Source: Bacillus pumilus
GTDB lineage: Bacteria; Bacillota; Bacilli; Bacillales; Bacillaceae
NCBI RefSeq assembly: GCF_900186955.1
Contig: NZ_LT906438.1
Location: 1,178,001-1,242,000, forward strand
Length of the DNA: 64,000 bases
Direction of reading: 5' to 3'
The stretch's first letter is position 1. The number at the start of each line of letters is the position of its first letter. Positions 18,940-30,059 of the stretch are shown here, one piece after another. The notes under the pieces were generated by a model, which was not told where the DNA came from, did not search any database, and worked only from the letters and a program-made list of their open reading frames with translations. The position numbers and the translations under genes were made by a program.

Positions 18940-19926
18940 TTAATATTTAATAATGGTTCTTCCTAAATGTTGACCATTTTTAATGGCTTCAATTTTTTCA
19001 GGTAATGTATCGAGAGTAATCTCATTGACTAGGGTCGTTTGGGAGATATTCCATTCGTTTGCTATCTCGTTCCAAATGACTTTGCGTTTATTGATTGGTA
19101 CATTTACAGAATCGATTCCTAGAAGGTTGATCCCTCTTAAAATAAAAGGTAACACAGTTGTTGTTAATTTAATTCCGCCTGCATTCCCGCACATGCTCAT
19201 GCTTCCACCATAAGAAATTTGAGGAATGATCACAGAAGCCACATCTCCTCCTACGGTATCTAAGACGAAGTCAAATTTTTGCTTGTTTAATGGTTTTTTT
19301 AGCTCTCCTAACTCGTTTGCAAAAATGACATCAGTTGCTCCTAAAGATTTTGCTATATCAACTTGATTATCTTTACGCACTAAAGCAAAAATATGTTTGT
19401 ACCCAATTTTAGATAATAATTGTATAGCAATGCTACCAACTCCACCAGTTGACCCCGTAACGAGTATATTAGGTTGATTTTTCGTACTCATACCATTTTC
19501 CTGTAAAGCCATAATAGAAAGAGCTGCGGTAAAGCCTGCTGTTCCAAAAATCATTGCTTCTTTTAAAGTCAAGTTATTTGGCAAAGGAACAATCCAATCT
19601 GCAGGTACTCTAGCATATTCAGAAAAACCTCCAGTGTGGCTCATGCCCATAGCGAAACCTGTTACAATAACTTGCTGACCCTCTACGAAACGATTGTCTG
19701 TTGTATGAACGATCGTTCCACTTAAATCGATTCCAGGAATCATTGGATAGTGACGAATAACACCTCCATTTTTTTGAACAGCCAGCATATCTTTATAATT
19801 GATTGAAGAATATGCTACTTTAATTAATACTTCTCCTTCAGATAAATCATTAACACTTACATTTTGAAGATCATAACTAACTTGATCATTTTTTTCTGTC
19901 ACTAGTATCGCTTTAAATGAATCCAT
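18940..19926 (-). CDS. YhdH/YhfP-family quinone oxidoreductase
   Basis: 328 residues, zinc-free medium-chain dehydrogenase/reductase (acrylyl-CoA reductase AcuI / YhdH type). N-terminal GroES-like fold (SSINYKDMLAV, PGIDLSGTI) and Rossmann NADPH site VTGSTGGVGSIAIQLL (about residues 155-170). It reduces activated double bonds or quinones with NADPH; the substrate is unknown. Divergent from a MarR gene with a shared 112-bp promoter region, a typical regulator-target pair for reactive electrophiles. Confidence 0.92.
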   Translation of the reverse strand: MDSFKAILVTEKNDQVSYDLQNVSVNDLSEGEVLIKVAYSSINYKDMLAVQKNGGVIRHYPMIPGIDLSGTIVHTTDNRFVEGQQVIVTGFAMGMSHTGGFSEYARVPADWIVPLPNNLTLKEAMIFGTAGFTAALSIMALQENGMSTKNQPNILVTGSTGGVGSIAIQLLSKIGYKHIFALVRKDNQVDIAKSLGATDVIFANELGELKKPLNKQKFDFVLDTVGGDVASVIIPQISYGGSMSMCGNAGGIKLTTTVLPFILRGINLLGIDSVNVPINKRKVIWNEIANEWNISQTTLVNEITLDTLPEKIEAIKNGQHLGRTIIKY

Positions 19927-19960
19927 TGTTTATCTTCCTCTCTAAAAATATATTACAACA

Positions 19961-19985
19961 AAATATTTCTGGTGAAAAAGTATTT
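19961..19985. promoter_or_regulatory. Candidate MarR operator
   Basis: Imperfect inverted repeat AAATATTT...AAGTATTT between the divergent oxidoreductase and MarR genes; fits a MarR-dimer site in size and place. Confidence 0.4.
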
Positions 19986-20038
19986 CAATTAAAAAACTAC
20001 CATGATATTATAGGTAAAGTCAATGTGGGGGAGATAAA

Positions 20039-20458
20039 ATGGAATTATCAGAGTGCATAAATTTTTTACTAAGTGTTAGTCAAAATAAAGTGTTTAAGTA
20101 CTTTAGTAAGCTTTTAGAGGAATGTGATTTGACACCCGCTCAATATGGTGTGTTGAACTGTTTGTGGAGAGAGGGCCAGCTATCTCCTAAACAAATTGGA
20201 GAACTTGTATATTTAGAAGCCTCAACAATTTCTGGAATTTTAGATAAAATGCAAAAAGCTGACTTAATTGAACGCACAATAGATCCAAACAATCGAAGAA
20301 ATATTTTAGTAGAGGCTACTCAAAAATCTTTAGTCATTAGAGATCAAGTTGAAGCAGCAACAATTGAGCTGAACAAGACAGCGCTTCAAAACTTGTCAAA
20401 TGATGATAAGGTTGTACTAAAGAAAGCATTAAGTACAATTATAAATAATTTTCAATGA
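20039..20458 (+). CDS. MarR family transcriptional regulator
   Basis: 139 residues with the MarR winged helix: LTPAQYGVLNCLWREGQLSP...YLEASTISGILDKM (recognition helix about residues 59-72) and wing IERTIDPNNRRNI. Probably represses the divergent YhdH-family oxidoreductase and itself. No cysteine in the usual thiol-sensing position; one cysteine at position 6 and another near residue 29 could sense electrophiles (inference). GGGGGAG before ATG. Confidence 0.9.
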   Translation: MELSECINFLLSVSQNKVFKYFSKLLEECDLTPAQYGVLNCLWREGQLSPKQIGELVYLEASTISGILDKMQKADLIERTIDPNNRRNILVEATQKSLVIRDQVEAATIELNKTALQNLSNDDKVVLKKALSTIINNFQ

Positions 20459-20502
20459 TGTATTTTTATAAATAAGTTTCATATTAAACCGATAACTATC
20501 AC

Positions 20503-20529
20503 AAGCTCCTTTACAGGAGCTTTTTTTTT
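20503..20529 (+). terminator. Terminator of the marR gene
   Basis: AAGCTCCT/AGGAGCTT stem and nine T. Confidence 0.88.
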
Positions 20530-20638
20530 GGCGCTTTGTAAATTCCTGGATGTGATAGTAAATATAAGATATAGGTGTTTTATGTGAATTAGGTAAGGGA
20601 TGGACAAAATTCTTTCTTCACGTGTTGGTTTGAAAATA
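20529..20638 (+). pseudogene. Relic of a rap gene: promoter region and first 13 codons
   Basis: The DNA GGCGCTTTGTAAATTC..TGTGATA aligns with the region upstream of the intact rap at 30060. It continues into ATG 20600, reading MDKILSSRVGLKI, against MEKVLSSHVGVKI of the intact rap. Homology stops abruptly at about 20638. The rest of rap is absent; hemB follows instead. Confidence 0.75.
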
Positions 20639-20791
20639 CCGGAACCAATTTAACCGGCTTTGAAGGGTCATGAAGAATCCTGGATTTCGACATGGCTCAC
20701 TTTGAAAACATCTAACGACCAAGTGTTCATTAATATACCTTTAAAGTGAATAGTTACGTCTGTTAAGGTTCAAGTCAGCAATTAAAGGTAC

Positions 20792-20853
20792 TATACCGAC
20801 AGGAGAAAGTTAATTCCAGCTGGAAATCGAGCTTTTTGTTCAAAGTCGGTATA
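20792..20853. promoter_or_regulatory. Nested inverted repeats upstream of hemB
   Basis: Outer 9-bp arms TATACCGAC / GTCGGTATA; inside them a perfect palindrome TTCCAGCTGGAA (20814-20825). The right arm runs into TATAAT (20850-20855), a possible -10 box, so the arms could be an operator or leader hairpin. No Zur box of the B. subtilis type is seen. Confidence 0.4.
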
Positions 20854-20891
20854 ATTGAGCAATAATAAAACCACTAGGTAAAAAACAGTAG

Positions 20892-21937
<1,046 letters not shown>

Positions 21938-22104
21938 TGAGGACGATTTGAAGACCTTCAGAAAAAGTATAGATGAAAAAAATCCCTTTTCGTACCGATC
22001 ACACATCTTTTAATAGTATCAGCAAATCCAGCTTAAGTTACTTACAAAATATTTAGAATTTTTTGCGAGAATCCTCCTAAATGTAATACGGACTTTAAAT
22101 ATTT

Positions 22105-23049
22105 TCATTTATAATTCTCTATTTGTCTATACTTTTCATATCGCTGTTGTATAAGCTCTTCCGAGGATAATGGTCTCAATTTTTTTAGAGATGATTCGAT
22201 CACAGATTCAATCATTTTTGCCTGTGATTTTATATCATTTTGTGCTCCACCTTTAATTTCAGCAATGATTTCATCAATAATTCCTAAATGTTTTAAATCT
22301 TTTGCTGAAATTTTCATATGTTCAGCAGCTTCTGGAGCATACTTAGCATCCTTCCATAGGATAGATGCTGCTCCTTCTGGCGAAATTACCGAGTACCATG
22401 AATACTCTAACATATGGATATGGTTACCGACACTAATGCCAAGAGCTCCACCACTTGATGCCTCTCCAATTACAATACAAACAATTGGGACCTTAAGCGT
22501 AGCCATTTCCAAAAGATTTCGAGCTATCGCTTCAGAAATTCCACGTTCTTCAGATCCTTTCCCTGGATAGGCGCCTATTGTATCAATAAATGTAATAATA
22601 GGGCGATTAAATTTATCAGCTTGTTTCATAAGTCTTAACGCTTTTCTATATCCTTCTGGATGTGACATTCCAAAATTTCTTTCTATATTTTCCTTTGTAC
22701 TTCTACCTCTTTGATGACCAATAACCGTAACGGGCATCTCTTTAAATTTTGCAATACCACCTATCATTGCTTTATCATCACCATATAATCGATCACCATG
22801 AAGTTCGAAAAAGTTTGTAAACAATAAAGGTATATAATCCAATGTCGTGGGCCGGTTACGTAGCCTTGCAATTTGAACTCGTTGAAAAGGTGTAAGATTA
22901 GAATAAATTTCATCTTGCATTTTATTTAAACGTTTTTCTAATAAATGAATTTCTGACGATAAATCTACATTATTTTCTTTCATCATTTTCTTTAATTCAT
23001 CAAATTTCTCTTTTAGTTCAATGATAGGACGTTCAAAATCCAAACTCAT
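22105..23049 (-). CDS. accA: Stand-alone acetyl-CoA carboxylase carboxyltransferase alpha subunit
   Basis: 314 residues, full-length AccA (family about 320). It has the CoA- and carboxybiotin-site blocks [51 protein letters not shown] and [13 protein letters not shown]. With AccD it transfers CO2 from carboxybiotin to acetyl-CoA for fatty-acid synthesis. No accD is adjacent; Bacillus normally carries accDA elsewhere, so this is likely a second copy. GGAGG five bases before ATG. 32 bp behind a MarR gene on the same strand, so a MarR-accA operon. Confidence 0.93.
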   Translation of the reverse strand: MSLDFERPIIELKEKFDELKKMMKENNVDLSSEIHLLEKRLNKMQDEIYSNLTPFQRVQIARLRNRPTTLDYIPLLFTNFFELHGDRLYGDDKAMIGGIAKFKEMPVTVIGHQRGRSTKENIERNFGMSHPEGYRKALRLMKQADKFNRPIITFIDTIGAYPGKGSEERGISEAIARNLLEMATLKVPIVCIVIGEASSGGALGISVGNHIHMLEYSWYSVISPEGAASILWKDAKYAPEAAEHMKISAKDLKHLGIIDEIIAEIKGGAQNDIKSQAKMIESVIESSLKKLRPLSSEELIQQRYEKYRQIENYK

Positions 23050-23081
23050 TTTATCCTCCAAAGGTTATGATTTACCTCACT

Positions 23082-23528
23082 CTAATCAAAAGACTTAGAA
23101 ATAGAATCAATAAATAATTCAAAACCATCCACAACTATTTTTTGTTCTGATTCTGATAAATTATTGAGGATACGTTGATAAAATGTAAGAGATTGTTCTC
23201 TTAAGCGATTAACAGTAATGTGACCCTTTTCTGTGAGGTGCAGAAAAAGTTCTCTTCTATTTTTTTCATTTACTTCACGATAAACAAGCCCCTTTTTTAC
23301 TAACTTATCTACCAATCTACTTACAGTTGAAGTCTCTAATCTAAGTTTATTGGATAGTTGCCAAACAGTTAATTTTTCCACCTCTAGTTCCTCTAACGCC
23401 ATCATTTGAGAAGTTGGTAGAGGTTTTTCAAATGGTCCATTCGGCAAATTTTGAGATTCAAAAACCCCAGTTAATATAATCATTTTCTTAATATCTGTTC
23501 TTAGTTTTAAGGCATCTTCTCTTTTCAA
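23082..23528 (-). CDS. MarR family regulator of the accA paralogue
   Basis: 148 residues when started at TTG (KREDALKLRTDIKK), chosen because AGGAGG lies eight bases before it; in-frame ATGs upstream overlap the ribosome-binding site. MarR winged helix: PTSQMMALEEL, KLTVWQLSNKLRLETSTVSRLVDKLVKKGLVYREVNEKNRRELFL. Co-transcribed with accA; a strong palindrome overlaps its promoter, indicating autorepression. The ligand could be a fatty-acid-like molecule or an ACC inhibitor (inference). Confidence 0.9.
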   Translation of the reverse strand: MKREDALKLRTDIKKMIILTGVFESQNLPNGPFEKPLPTSQMMALEELEVEKLTVWQLSNKLRLETSTVSRLVDKLVKKGLVYREVNEKNRRELFLHLTEKGHITVNRLREQSLTFYQRILNNLSESEQKIVVDGFELFIDSISKSFD

Positions 23529-23543
23529 AAAGGTCATCCTCCT

Positions 23544-23583
23544 ACAATTCATGTATTATACATGAATTGTATTATACATGAAT
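23544..23583. promoter_or_regulatory. MarR operator with three half-sites
   Basis: Perfect 12-bp inverted repeat ACAATTCATGTA-TTA-TACATGAATTGT at 23544-23570, followed by a further half ATTATACATGAAT. On the minus strand GTATAAT occurs twice inside it, so the operator covers candidate -10 boxes of the marR-accA operon. Confidence 0.75.
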
Positions 23584-23686
23584 ATGATTTTTTCACAAGC
23601 TTAACGTAAGCCAATGTGACAACATGGACGAGGTATTTTTTCTTGTTAAATGTGTCTAATTTGTGAAATTAAAAATTTCCACAAAC

Positions 23687-23713
23687 TAAAATATATGGAA
23701 TTTCAGTCTATAG
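23687..23713 (+). promoter_or_regulatory. Degenerate sigma-D promoter of flagellin 1
   Basis: TAAA, 15-bp spacer, GTCTATAG (consensus GCCGATAA, five of eight). Weaker than the sigma-D boxes of flagellins 2 and 3. Confidence 0.45.
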
Positions 23714-23802
23714 TAGGTAACATAATACTCATTGTTATGTCGGGTATCTAGTCTCGTAAAAGTGACAAGACTAATCATTTTGAATGAATAGAAGGAGGTT
23801 TC

Positions 23803-23970
23803 ATGATTATTGCCATAACTGATGTTACATACGGTAGTAAAGTTAGAGAGCCAAAAGGTGCTCTGCGTTACTACTATACACATCCCTTAGAAATCGAAAA
23901 TTCTAAGGAAGAGCTTCTCATCCAAATGGACTTTACAGATAAGCTCTATAAAAAAATTACACGGAGGTAA
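23803..23970 (+). CDS. Small protein in front of flagellin 1
   Basis: 55 residues starting MIIAITDVTYGSKVREPKGA and ending LYKKITRR. Excellent AGAAGGAGG site seven bases before the ATG. The stop lies seven bases before the flagellin ATG, and the flagellin ribosome-binding site is inside this gene, so the two are probably coupled. Soluble, no cysteine. Family not recognised. Confidence 0.65.
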   Translation: MIIAITDVTYGSKVREPKGALRYYYTHPLEIENSKEELLIQMDFTDKLYKKITRR

Positions 23971-23976
23971 TAGGAA

Positions 23977-24948
23977 ATGAGAATTAACCACAATATCGCA
24001 GCACTTAACACATTAAACCGTTTATCAGCAAACAACGGTGCGAGCCAAAAGAACATGGAGAAACTTTCTTCTGGTCTTAAAATCAACCGTGCAGGAGATG
24101 ACGCAGCAGGTCTAGCAATTTCTGAAAAAATGCGTGGACAAATCCGCGGATTAAAAATGGCGTCTAAAAACGCACAAGACGGTATCTCTCTTATTCAAAC
24201 AGCTGAAGGTGCATTAACTGAAACTCATTCAATTCTTCAACGTGTACGTGAGCTAGTAGTTCAAGCGGGAAACACTGGTACACAGCAAGGAGAAGACTTA
24301 ACTGCAATTAAAGATGAGATCACAGCGCTTGTTGAAGAGGTCGATGGTATTTCTAATCGTACTGAGTTTAACGAAAAAAAATTATTGAATGGTACGTTTA
24401 ATGGAGTAGGTACACCTGGCACACCAGCAAATCCGCCGACAGATCCAGATGATCCAAGTACAGGTACACCTGCAGTCCCAGCAACTCCTGGTGATGCTTT
24501 AGTATTCCAAATTGGTGCAAATGCTACACAACAAATTAAAGTCAACATTCAAGATATGAGCGCTGCTGCTTTAGGCGTTACAGACGCAGATGGTGCAGTT
24601 GAGACAGGTAAGTCTGTTAAAGATATCGATGTATCTAAATTTGAAACAATTGCAGCTGATGACGATGGTGGATTTGATGATCAGTTAGCAATCGTTGATG
24701 GAGCTATTAAACAAGTTTCTGCACAACGTGCTAAACTTGGTGCAGTCCAAAACCGTCTAGAGCACACAATCAACAACCTTGGTGCTTCTTCTGAAAACTT
24801 AACGGCTGCTGAGTCTCGTATTCGTGACGTTGACATGGCGAAAGAAATGAGTGAGTTCACGAAGAACAACATTCTTTCTCAAGCGTCTCAAGCGATGCTT
24901 GCACAAGCGAATCAACAGCCACAAAACGTACTTCAATTATTACGTTAA
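23977..24948 (+). CDS. Flagellin 1
   Basis: 323 residues. The conserved N-terminal D0/D1 (MRINHNIAALNTLNRLSANN...AGDDAAGLAISEKMRGQIRG) and C-terminal D1/D0 (LGAVQNRLEHTINNLGAS...ANQQPQNVLQLLR) drive filament assembly. The central variable part has a proline- and threonine-rich insertion (GTPGTPANPPTDPDDPSTGT) absent from the other two flagellins. GGAGG before ATG. The first of three flagellin genes in the window; no other flagellar structural gene is nearby. Confidence 0.95.
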   Translation: MRINHNIAALNTLNRLSANNGASQKNMEKLSSGLKINRAGDDAAGLAISEKMRGQIRGLKMASKNAQDGISLIQTAEGALTETHSILQRVRELVVQAGNTGTQQGEDLTAIKDEITALVEEVDGISNRTEFNEKKLLNGTFNGVGTPGTPANPPTDPDDPSTGTPAVPATPGDALVFQIGANATQQIKVNIQDMSAAALGVTDADGAVETGKSVKDIDVSKFETIAADDDGGFDDQLAIVDGAIKQVSAQRAKLGAVQNRLEHTINNLGASSENLTAAESRIRDVDMAKEMSEFTKNNILSQASQAMLAQANQQPQNVLQLLR

Positions 24949-24954
24949 TAAATC

Positions 24955-24983
24955 AAAAGCCCCTATATAAAAGGGCTTTTTTT
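24955..24983 (+). terminator. Terminator of flagellin 1
   Basis: AAAAGCCC/GGGCTTTTTTT. Confidence 0.85.
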
Positions 24984-25107
24984 GTCAAATTTCAACCAAT
25001 TATCCTAGTGATTATAACTCAATTATAAATAATAATCACTTTTATTTCCGCTTACATAAAGTATATAGACCACATGTCCGCAATCTCTTATAGTTTCACC
25101 CAATTTA

Positions 25108-25145
25108 GAAAAGATCCCCCGATCATGGGGAGGTCTTTTCTTTTT
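25108..25145 (+). terminator. Additional terminator-like hairpin
   Basis: GAAAAGATCCCC/GGGGAGGTCTTTTC with T-rich tail in the 390-bp gap between flagellin 1 and the collagen-like gene. No coding region is seen in the gap; the transcript it ends is unknown. Confidence 0.6.
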
Positions 25146-25314
25146 GTGTCTTTATCTTATTTTTCTTGTGGAGGGAAATAAATGTATTGTAATTCCTTAC
25201 TTGTTTTTTTGAAAACTACATAAGAAAAGAAAATTATACAGTTTTCAAATCTATTAATGTTGACCCTGTATCATTAATACTAGAAACAGAACCAAACTTA
25301 GTTTATTTACATAG

Positions 25315-27528
<2,214 letters not shown>

Positions 27529-27807
27529 GTTTCTAAACCATTTCATTAAGCCGATCACAGTAGTAATGTATTAGTTGAGTATATTGGTATTAAGGTATTC
27601 TATTAATCAGGAGGAGCTATTAAGTGTGTTTTTAATCATGACAGCTCTAGATTCTAATAAATAGAACACCGTCTTCGTTTGATGTATATATTAGTACGAT
27701 AATTGCATTATAATCCAAGTTAATTTGCCTTCACTATTGAGGGAATCTTAACTCTAGCCGCAAGTCGCACATATATATCAAACAGGAAATGAGGTTGTTG
27801 TAATTCT

Positions 27808-27838
27808 GGAATCATCAAATACTAGTTTTGATGATTCC
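27808..27838. terminator. Twelve-bp perfect hairpin
   Basis: GGAATCATCAAA/TTTGATGATTCC around a 7-base loop, at the 3' end of the minus-strand frame 27815-27997; it has no long T run. Confidence 0.45.
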
Positions 27839-27997
27839 GCAACGGGTTTTATGAGTGTCGATATATTCATCAAGTAATGACTTAATAGAGTCATCCCGTT
27901 CTAATTCATTCGACAAAGGAAATCGGTCCTTGTAGATTTGATATTTAGACTCGGGCAATGCTCCTAAAAGGTATATTAACTCAAAACGTATAGGCAA
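27815..27997 (-). pseudogene. Orphan 60-codon frame, probable gene fragment
   Basis: Reads MPIRFELIYLLGALPESKYQ and then a charged part ending TRCGIIKTSI. The amino-acid composition looks protein-like, but there is no ribosome-binding site and its first codons overlap the phr-type tail repeat. Either a truncated gene whose 5' part was replaced or a chance frame. Family unknown. Confidence 0.3.
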
Positions 27998-28030
27998 AAT
28001 TAAAACAGGCCCTTCATGGTCTGTTTTTTT
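27983..28030 (+). terminator. Second copy of the phr-type 3' tail and terminator
   Basis: AAAACGTATAGGCAAAATT followed by ACAGGCCC..TGGTCTGTTTTTTTT, about 85-90% identical by eye to the copy behind hemB. No phr or rap coding sequence precedes it. Confidence 0.65.
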
Positions 28031-28128
28031 TATGGGGGCGAATTGGGGACCAACCCTTTCAGTTGTGTTCAGAATCGAGAGTGACTTTTGTATTTCTCAG
28101 TGCTGTTCATTATCCTGTTTTTCACAAA

Positions 28129-28155
28129 CAGGGAGCTACATAATGCAGCTCCCTG
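28129..28155. terminator. Hairpin downstream of the small membrane protein gene
   Basis: CAGGGAGCT/AGCTCCCTG perfect 9-bp stem just beyond the minus-strand stop at 28165. Confidence 0.6.
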
Positions 28156-28164
28156 GACACGTAA

Positions 28165-28353
28165 TCATTCTTTCTTTTTTTTGTAGTCTTTTATTAAGCT
28201 CGAAACAGTTAAACCCATTACACCAAAAGCTACTACATAAAATAAAATATTTGTTACAGGTGTATCAATTTTTCCTAAAATCAACACAATAGCGATAATA
28301 GCGGCAGGTAAAGTAATTAACAGACTTTTTGATGCCTTATTTTCCTGTGTCAC
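28165..28353 (-). CDS. Small two-helix membrane protein
   Basis: 62 residues, MTQENKASKSLLITLPAAII..., with two membrane segments (about residues 11-26 and 33-52) and a basic tail DYKKKKE on the inside. Start GTG 28353 is chosen because AAGGAGGTG stands eight bases before it; the frame is open 17 codons further, but that part overlaps the site. Family not recognised. Confidence 0.65.
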   Translation of the reverse strand: MTQENKASKSLLITLPAAIIAIVLILGKIDTPVTNILFYVVAFGVMGLTVSSLIKDYKKKKE

Positions 28354-28636
28354 TAGCCGAGCACCTCCTTGAGGAATTACACGAACAAAGGTCGTTTGCA
28401 ACAAACTAAAACAATTGATTTCTTCACTAAAAGTAAGATGGACATATATAGATGCTTTTTTATAAGTTTTACATTGGTAAAATAGTGAGAAGTATCTCAG
28501 TCATTCTTTCCAATATAGAGGAGGGGGAATCGTAGTTACCTTATACAAATGTATAAACAGCACTTCATAGAACTTGCCTTACTAGGGTGAATTAAAACAT
28601 ATATAATCCTTCTATTAAAGTTGTTGGTTTTAAAAA

Positions 28637-29008
28637 GTGAAAAACATGGTAAAATTAGATAAAAGTATAAGAAAAAGTGATTCTATGGAATATGTAATGA
28701 TGTTAATCTTTTTATTAACACTTTTCTTTATTTTTACTGTTTTCCTAAAAACCCGTTACAGTTTTGGTGAAAAATACTTAGTCTTAAAATTTGGTTTATC
28801 TAAAACAGAAATACTAATTGATCAAATCGTTAGTATTAAAGAGTCGGACAAGTATGGAGTTGAAGATAATATTGATTATAGAATTGGTGCTCCATATGGT
28901 CAACCAGATAGAATCGTTATTGAAACTATGAATAAGCGTTTTCTAGTTTTTTTAAATGAAGGTCATCAATTTCTTCAAAAATATAAAAAAGCTAGTGCTA
29001 GAATATAA
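28637..29008 (+). CDS. Bacterial PH-domain-like membrane protein
   Basis: 123 residues. A short cytoplasmic head, one membrane segment ([19 protein letters not shown]), then a beta-rich domain ([27 protein letters not shown]...[23 protein letters not shown]) with the pattern of bPH/YdbT-like domains. GTG 28637 is used; an ATG at 28646 is equally possible, and neither has a strong ribosome-binding site. Monocistronic, with a terminator. Function unknown. Confidence 0.7.
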   Translation: MKNMVKLDKSIRKSDSMEYVMMLIFLLTLFFIFTVFLKTRYSFGEKYLVLKFGLSKTEILIDQIVSIKESDKYGVEDNIDYRIGAPYGQPDRIVIETMNKRFLVFLNEGHQFLQKYKKASARI

Positions 29009-29015
29009 GATAAGT

Positions 29016-29043
29016 ACCTTCTACAATAGAAGGTGCTTTTTTA
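29016..29043 (+). terminator. Terminator of the PH-domain-like gene
   Basis: ACCTTCTA/TAGAAGGT and T run. Confidence 0.85.
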
Positions 29044-29134
29044 TTCGAGTTGCTGCAGGCTTTAACGTAGGCAAAGCTCATGGTAGACTTTGAATAGACA
29101 GAAACATGACATATCTCTTGAAAGGATGATTGTG

Positions 29135-29164
29135 GTGGTGAAAACAGATAAAGTCTCCTCCTGA
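29135..29164 (+). CDS. cat leader peptide
   Basis: GTG GTG AAA ACA GAT AAA GTC TCC TCC TGA encodes MVKTDKVSS, identical to the leader known from cat-86 of B. pumilus, preceded by AAAGGATGAT. In the known system chloramphenicol stalls a ribosome at the sixth codon, which opens the downstream hairpin. The stall codon AAA lies just before the left arm of that hairpin here too. Confidence 0.9.
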   Translation: MVKTDKVSS

Positions 29165-29191
29165 ATACAGTAAATCACATTCAGGAGGAGA
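29154..29191 (+). promoter_or_regulatory. Translation attenuator hairpin sequestering the cat ribosome-binding site
   Basis: 13-bp perfect inverted repeat TCTCCTCCTGAAT/ATTCAGGAGGAGA. The right arm contains the GGAGGAG ribosome-binding site of cat and the left arm contains the last leader codons. Confidence 0.92.
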
Positions 29192-29196
29192 TAAAA

Positions 29197-29859
29197 ATGT
29201 TTAAACAAATAGACGAAAATTATCCGCGAAAAGAGCACTTTCACCATTATATGACGTTAACCCGATGCTCATATAGCTTGGTGATCAATCTAGACATCAC
29301 GACATTGCATGCAATATTAAAAGAAAAAAAGCTAAAAGTATATCCTGTGCAAATTTATTTGTTAGCAAGAGCTGTGCAAAAAATACCGGAGTTTCGGATG
29401 GATCAAGTGAACGATGAACTGGGTTACTGGGAGATTCTCCATCCTAGTTATACGATTCTAAATAAAGAAACAAAGACATTTTCAAGTATTTGGACGCCTT
29501 ATGACGAAAACTTTGCTCAGTTTTATAAAAGCTGTGTAACCGACATTGAAACATTTAGCAAAAGCAGCAACCTATTTCCGAAACCTCATATGCCAGAAAA
29601 CATGTTCAATATTTCAAGTCTACCGTGGATTGATTTTACTTCTTTTAACCTTAATGTATCTACAGACGAAACTTATTTACTGCCAATATTTACGTTAGGT
29701 CAATTTAAGGCGAAAGAAGAAAAAATCATCCTGCCCGTCGCCATACAAGTACATCATGCAGTTTGTGATGGCTATCATGCCGGTCAATATGTTGAATATT
29801 TGAGATGGCTTATTGAACATTGTGAAGAGTGGTTAAATGATTCATTGCAGATTACCTGA
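29197..29859 (+). CDS. cat: Chloramphenicol acetyltransferase, cat-86 type
   Basis: 220 residues, type A CAT that transfers acetyl from acetyl-CoA to chloramphenicol. The catalytic histidine lies in QVHHAVCDGYHAGQYVE near the C-terminus; the N-terminal EHFHHYM and SSLPWIDFTSFNLN blocks are conserved. The length equals Cat-86. Induced by translation attenuation through the leader and hairpin directly upstream. Chromosomal, with no mobile element next to it, consistent with an intrinsic gene of the B. pumilus group. Confidence 0.95.
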   Translation: MFKQIDENYPRKEHFHHYMTLTRCSYSLVINLDITTLHAILKEKKLKVYPVQIYLLARAVQKIPEFRMDQVNDELGYWEILHPSYTILNKETKTFSSIWTPYDENFAQFYKSCVTDIETFSKSSNLFPKPHMPENMFNISSLPWIDFTSFNLNVSTDETYLLPIFTLGQFKAKEEKIILPVAIQVHHAVCDGYHAGQYVEYLRWLIEHCEEWLNDSLQIT

Positions 29860-29894
29860 AGACAAAAGGTGTTCTCATGGAAATCTAGAAGATG

Positions 29895-29926
29895 AAGGCA
29901 GACTGCAATGAGTCTGCCTTTTTGTT
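29895..29926 (+). terminator. Terminator of cat
   Basis: AAGGCAGACT/AGTCTGCCTT and T run. Confidence 0.88.
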
Positions 29927-29974
29927 TTGTAATGAGAATGAAAATGAGGTTTACTGAGGCTATATTTGTTCTTT

Positions 29975-29991
29975 TTGCGGTTTCTTTTCGG
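29975..29991 (+). promoter_or_regulatory. Possible ComA half-site box upstream of rap 1
   Basis: TTGCGGTTTCTTTTCGG; TTGCGG is the ComA recognition half-site and several B. subtilis rap genes are ComA targets. The same string stands before the second rap at 42095. The second half does not fit the CCGCAA consensus. Confidence 0.4.
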
Positions 29992-30059
29992 TGCTTTGTA
30001 AATTCTTGTATGTGATAATAAATGTCATATAAGGGAGTTCAGTGGAAGGGGAATAAGGG

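Larger units (their letters stand above)
27529..28164. other. Gene-poor stretch behind the collagen-like gene
   Basis: No convincing gene. It contains an AGGAGGAG motif at about 27608 without a following frame, a hairpin at 27808-27838, a 60-codon minus-strand frame (27815-27997) and a phr-type tail with terminator (27983-28030). Confidence 0.6.

Noticed and set aside
28030..28080. Third copy of the GATTGGGGACGAA block seen at tRNA-Val
   Set aside because: Only GAATTGGGGACCAA is shared and the flanks differ; likely chance.
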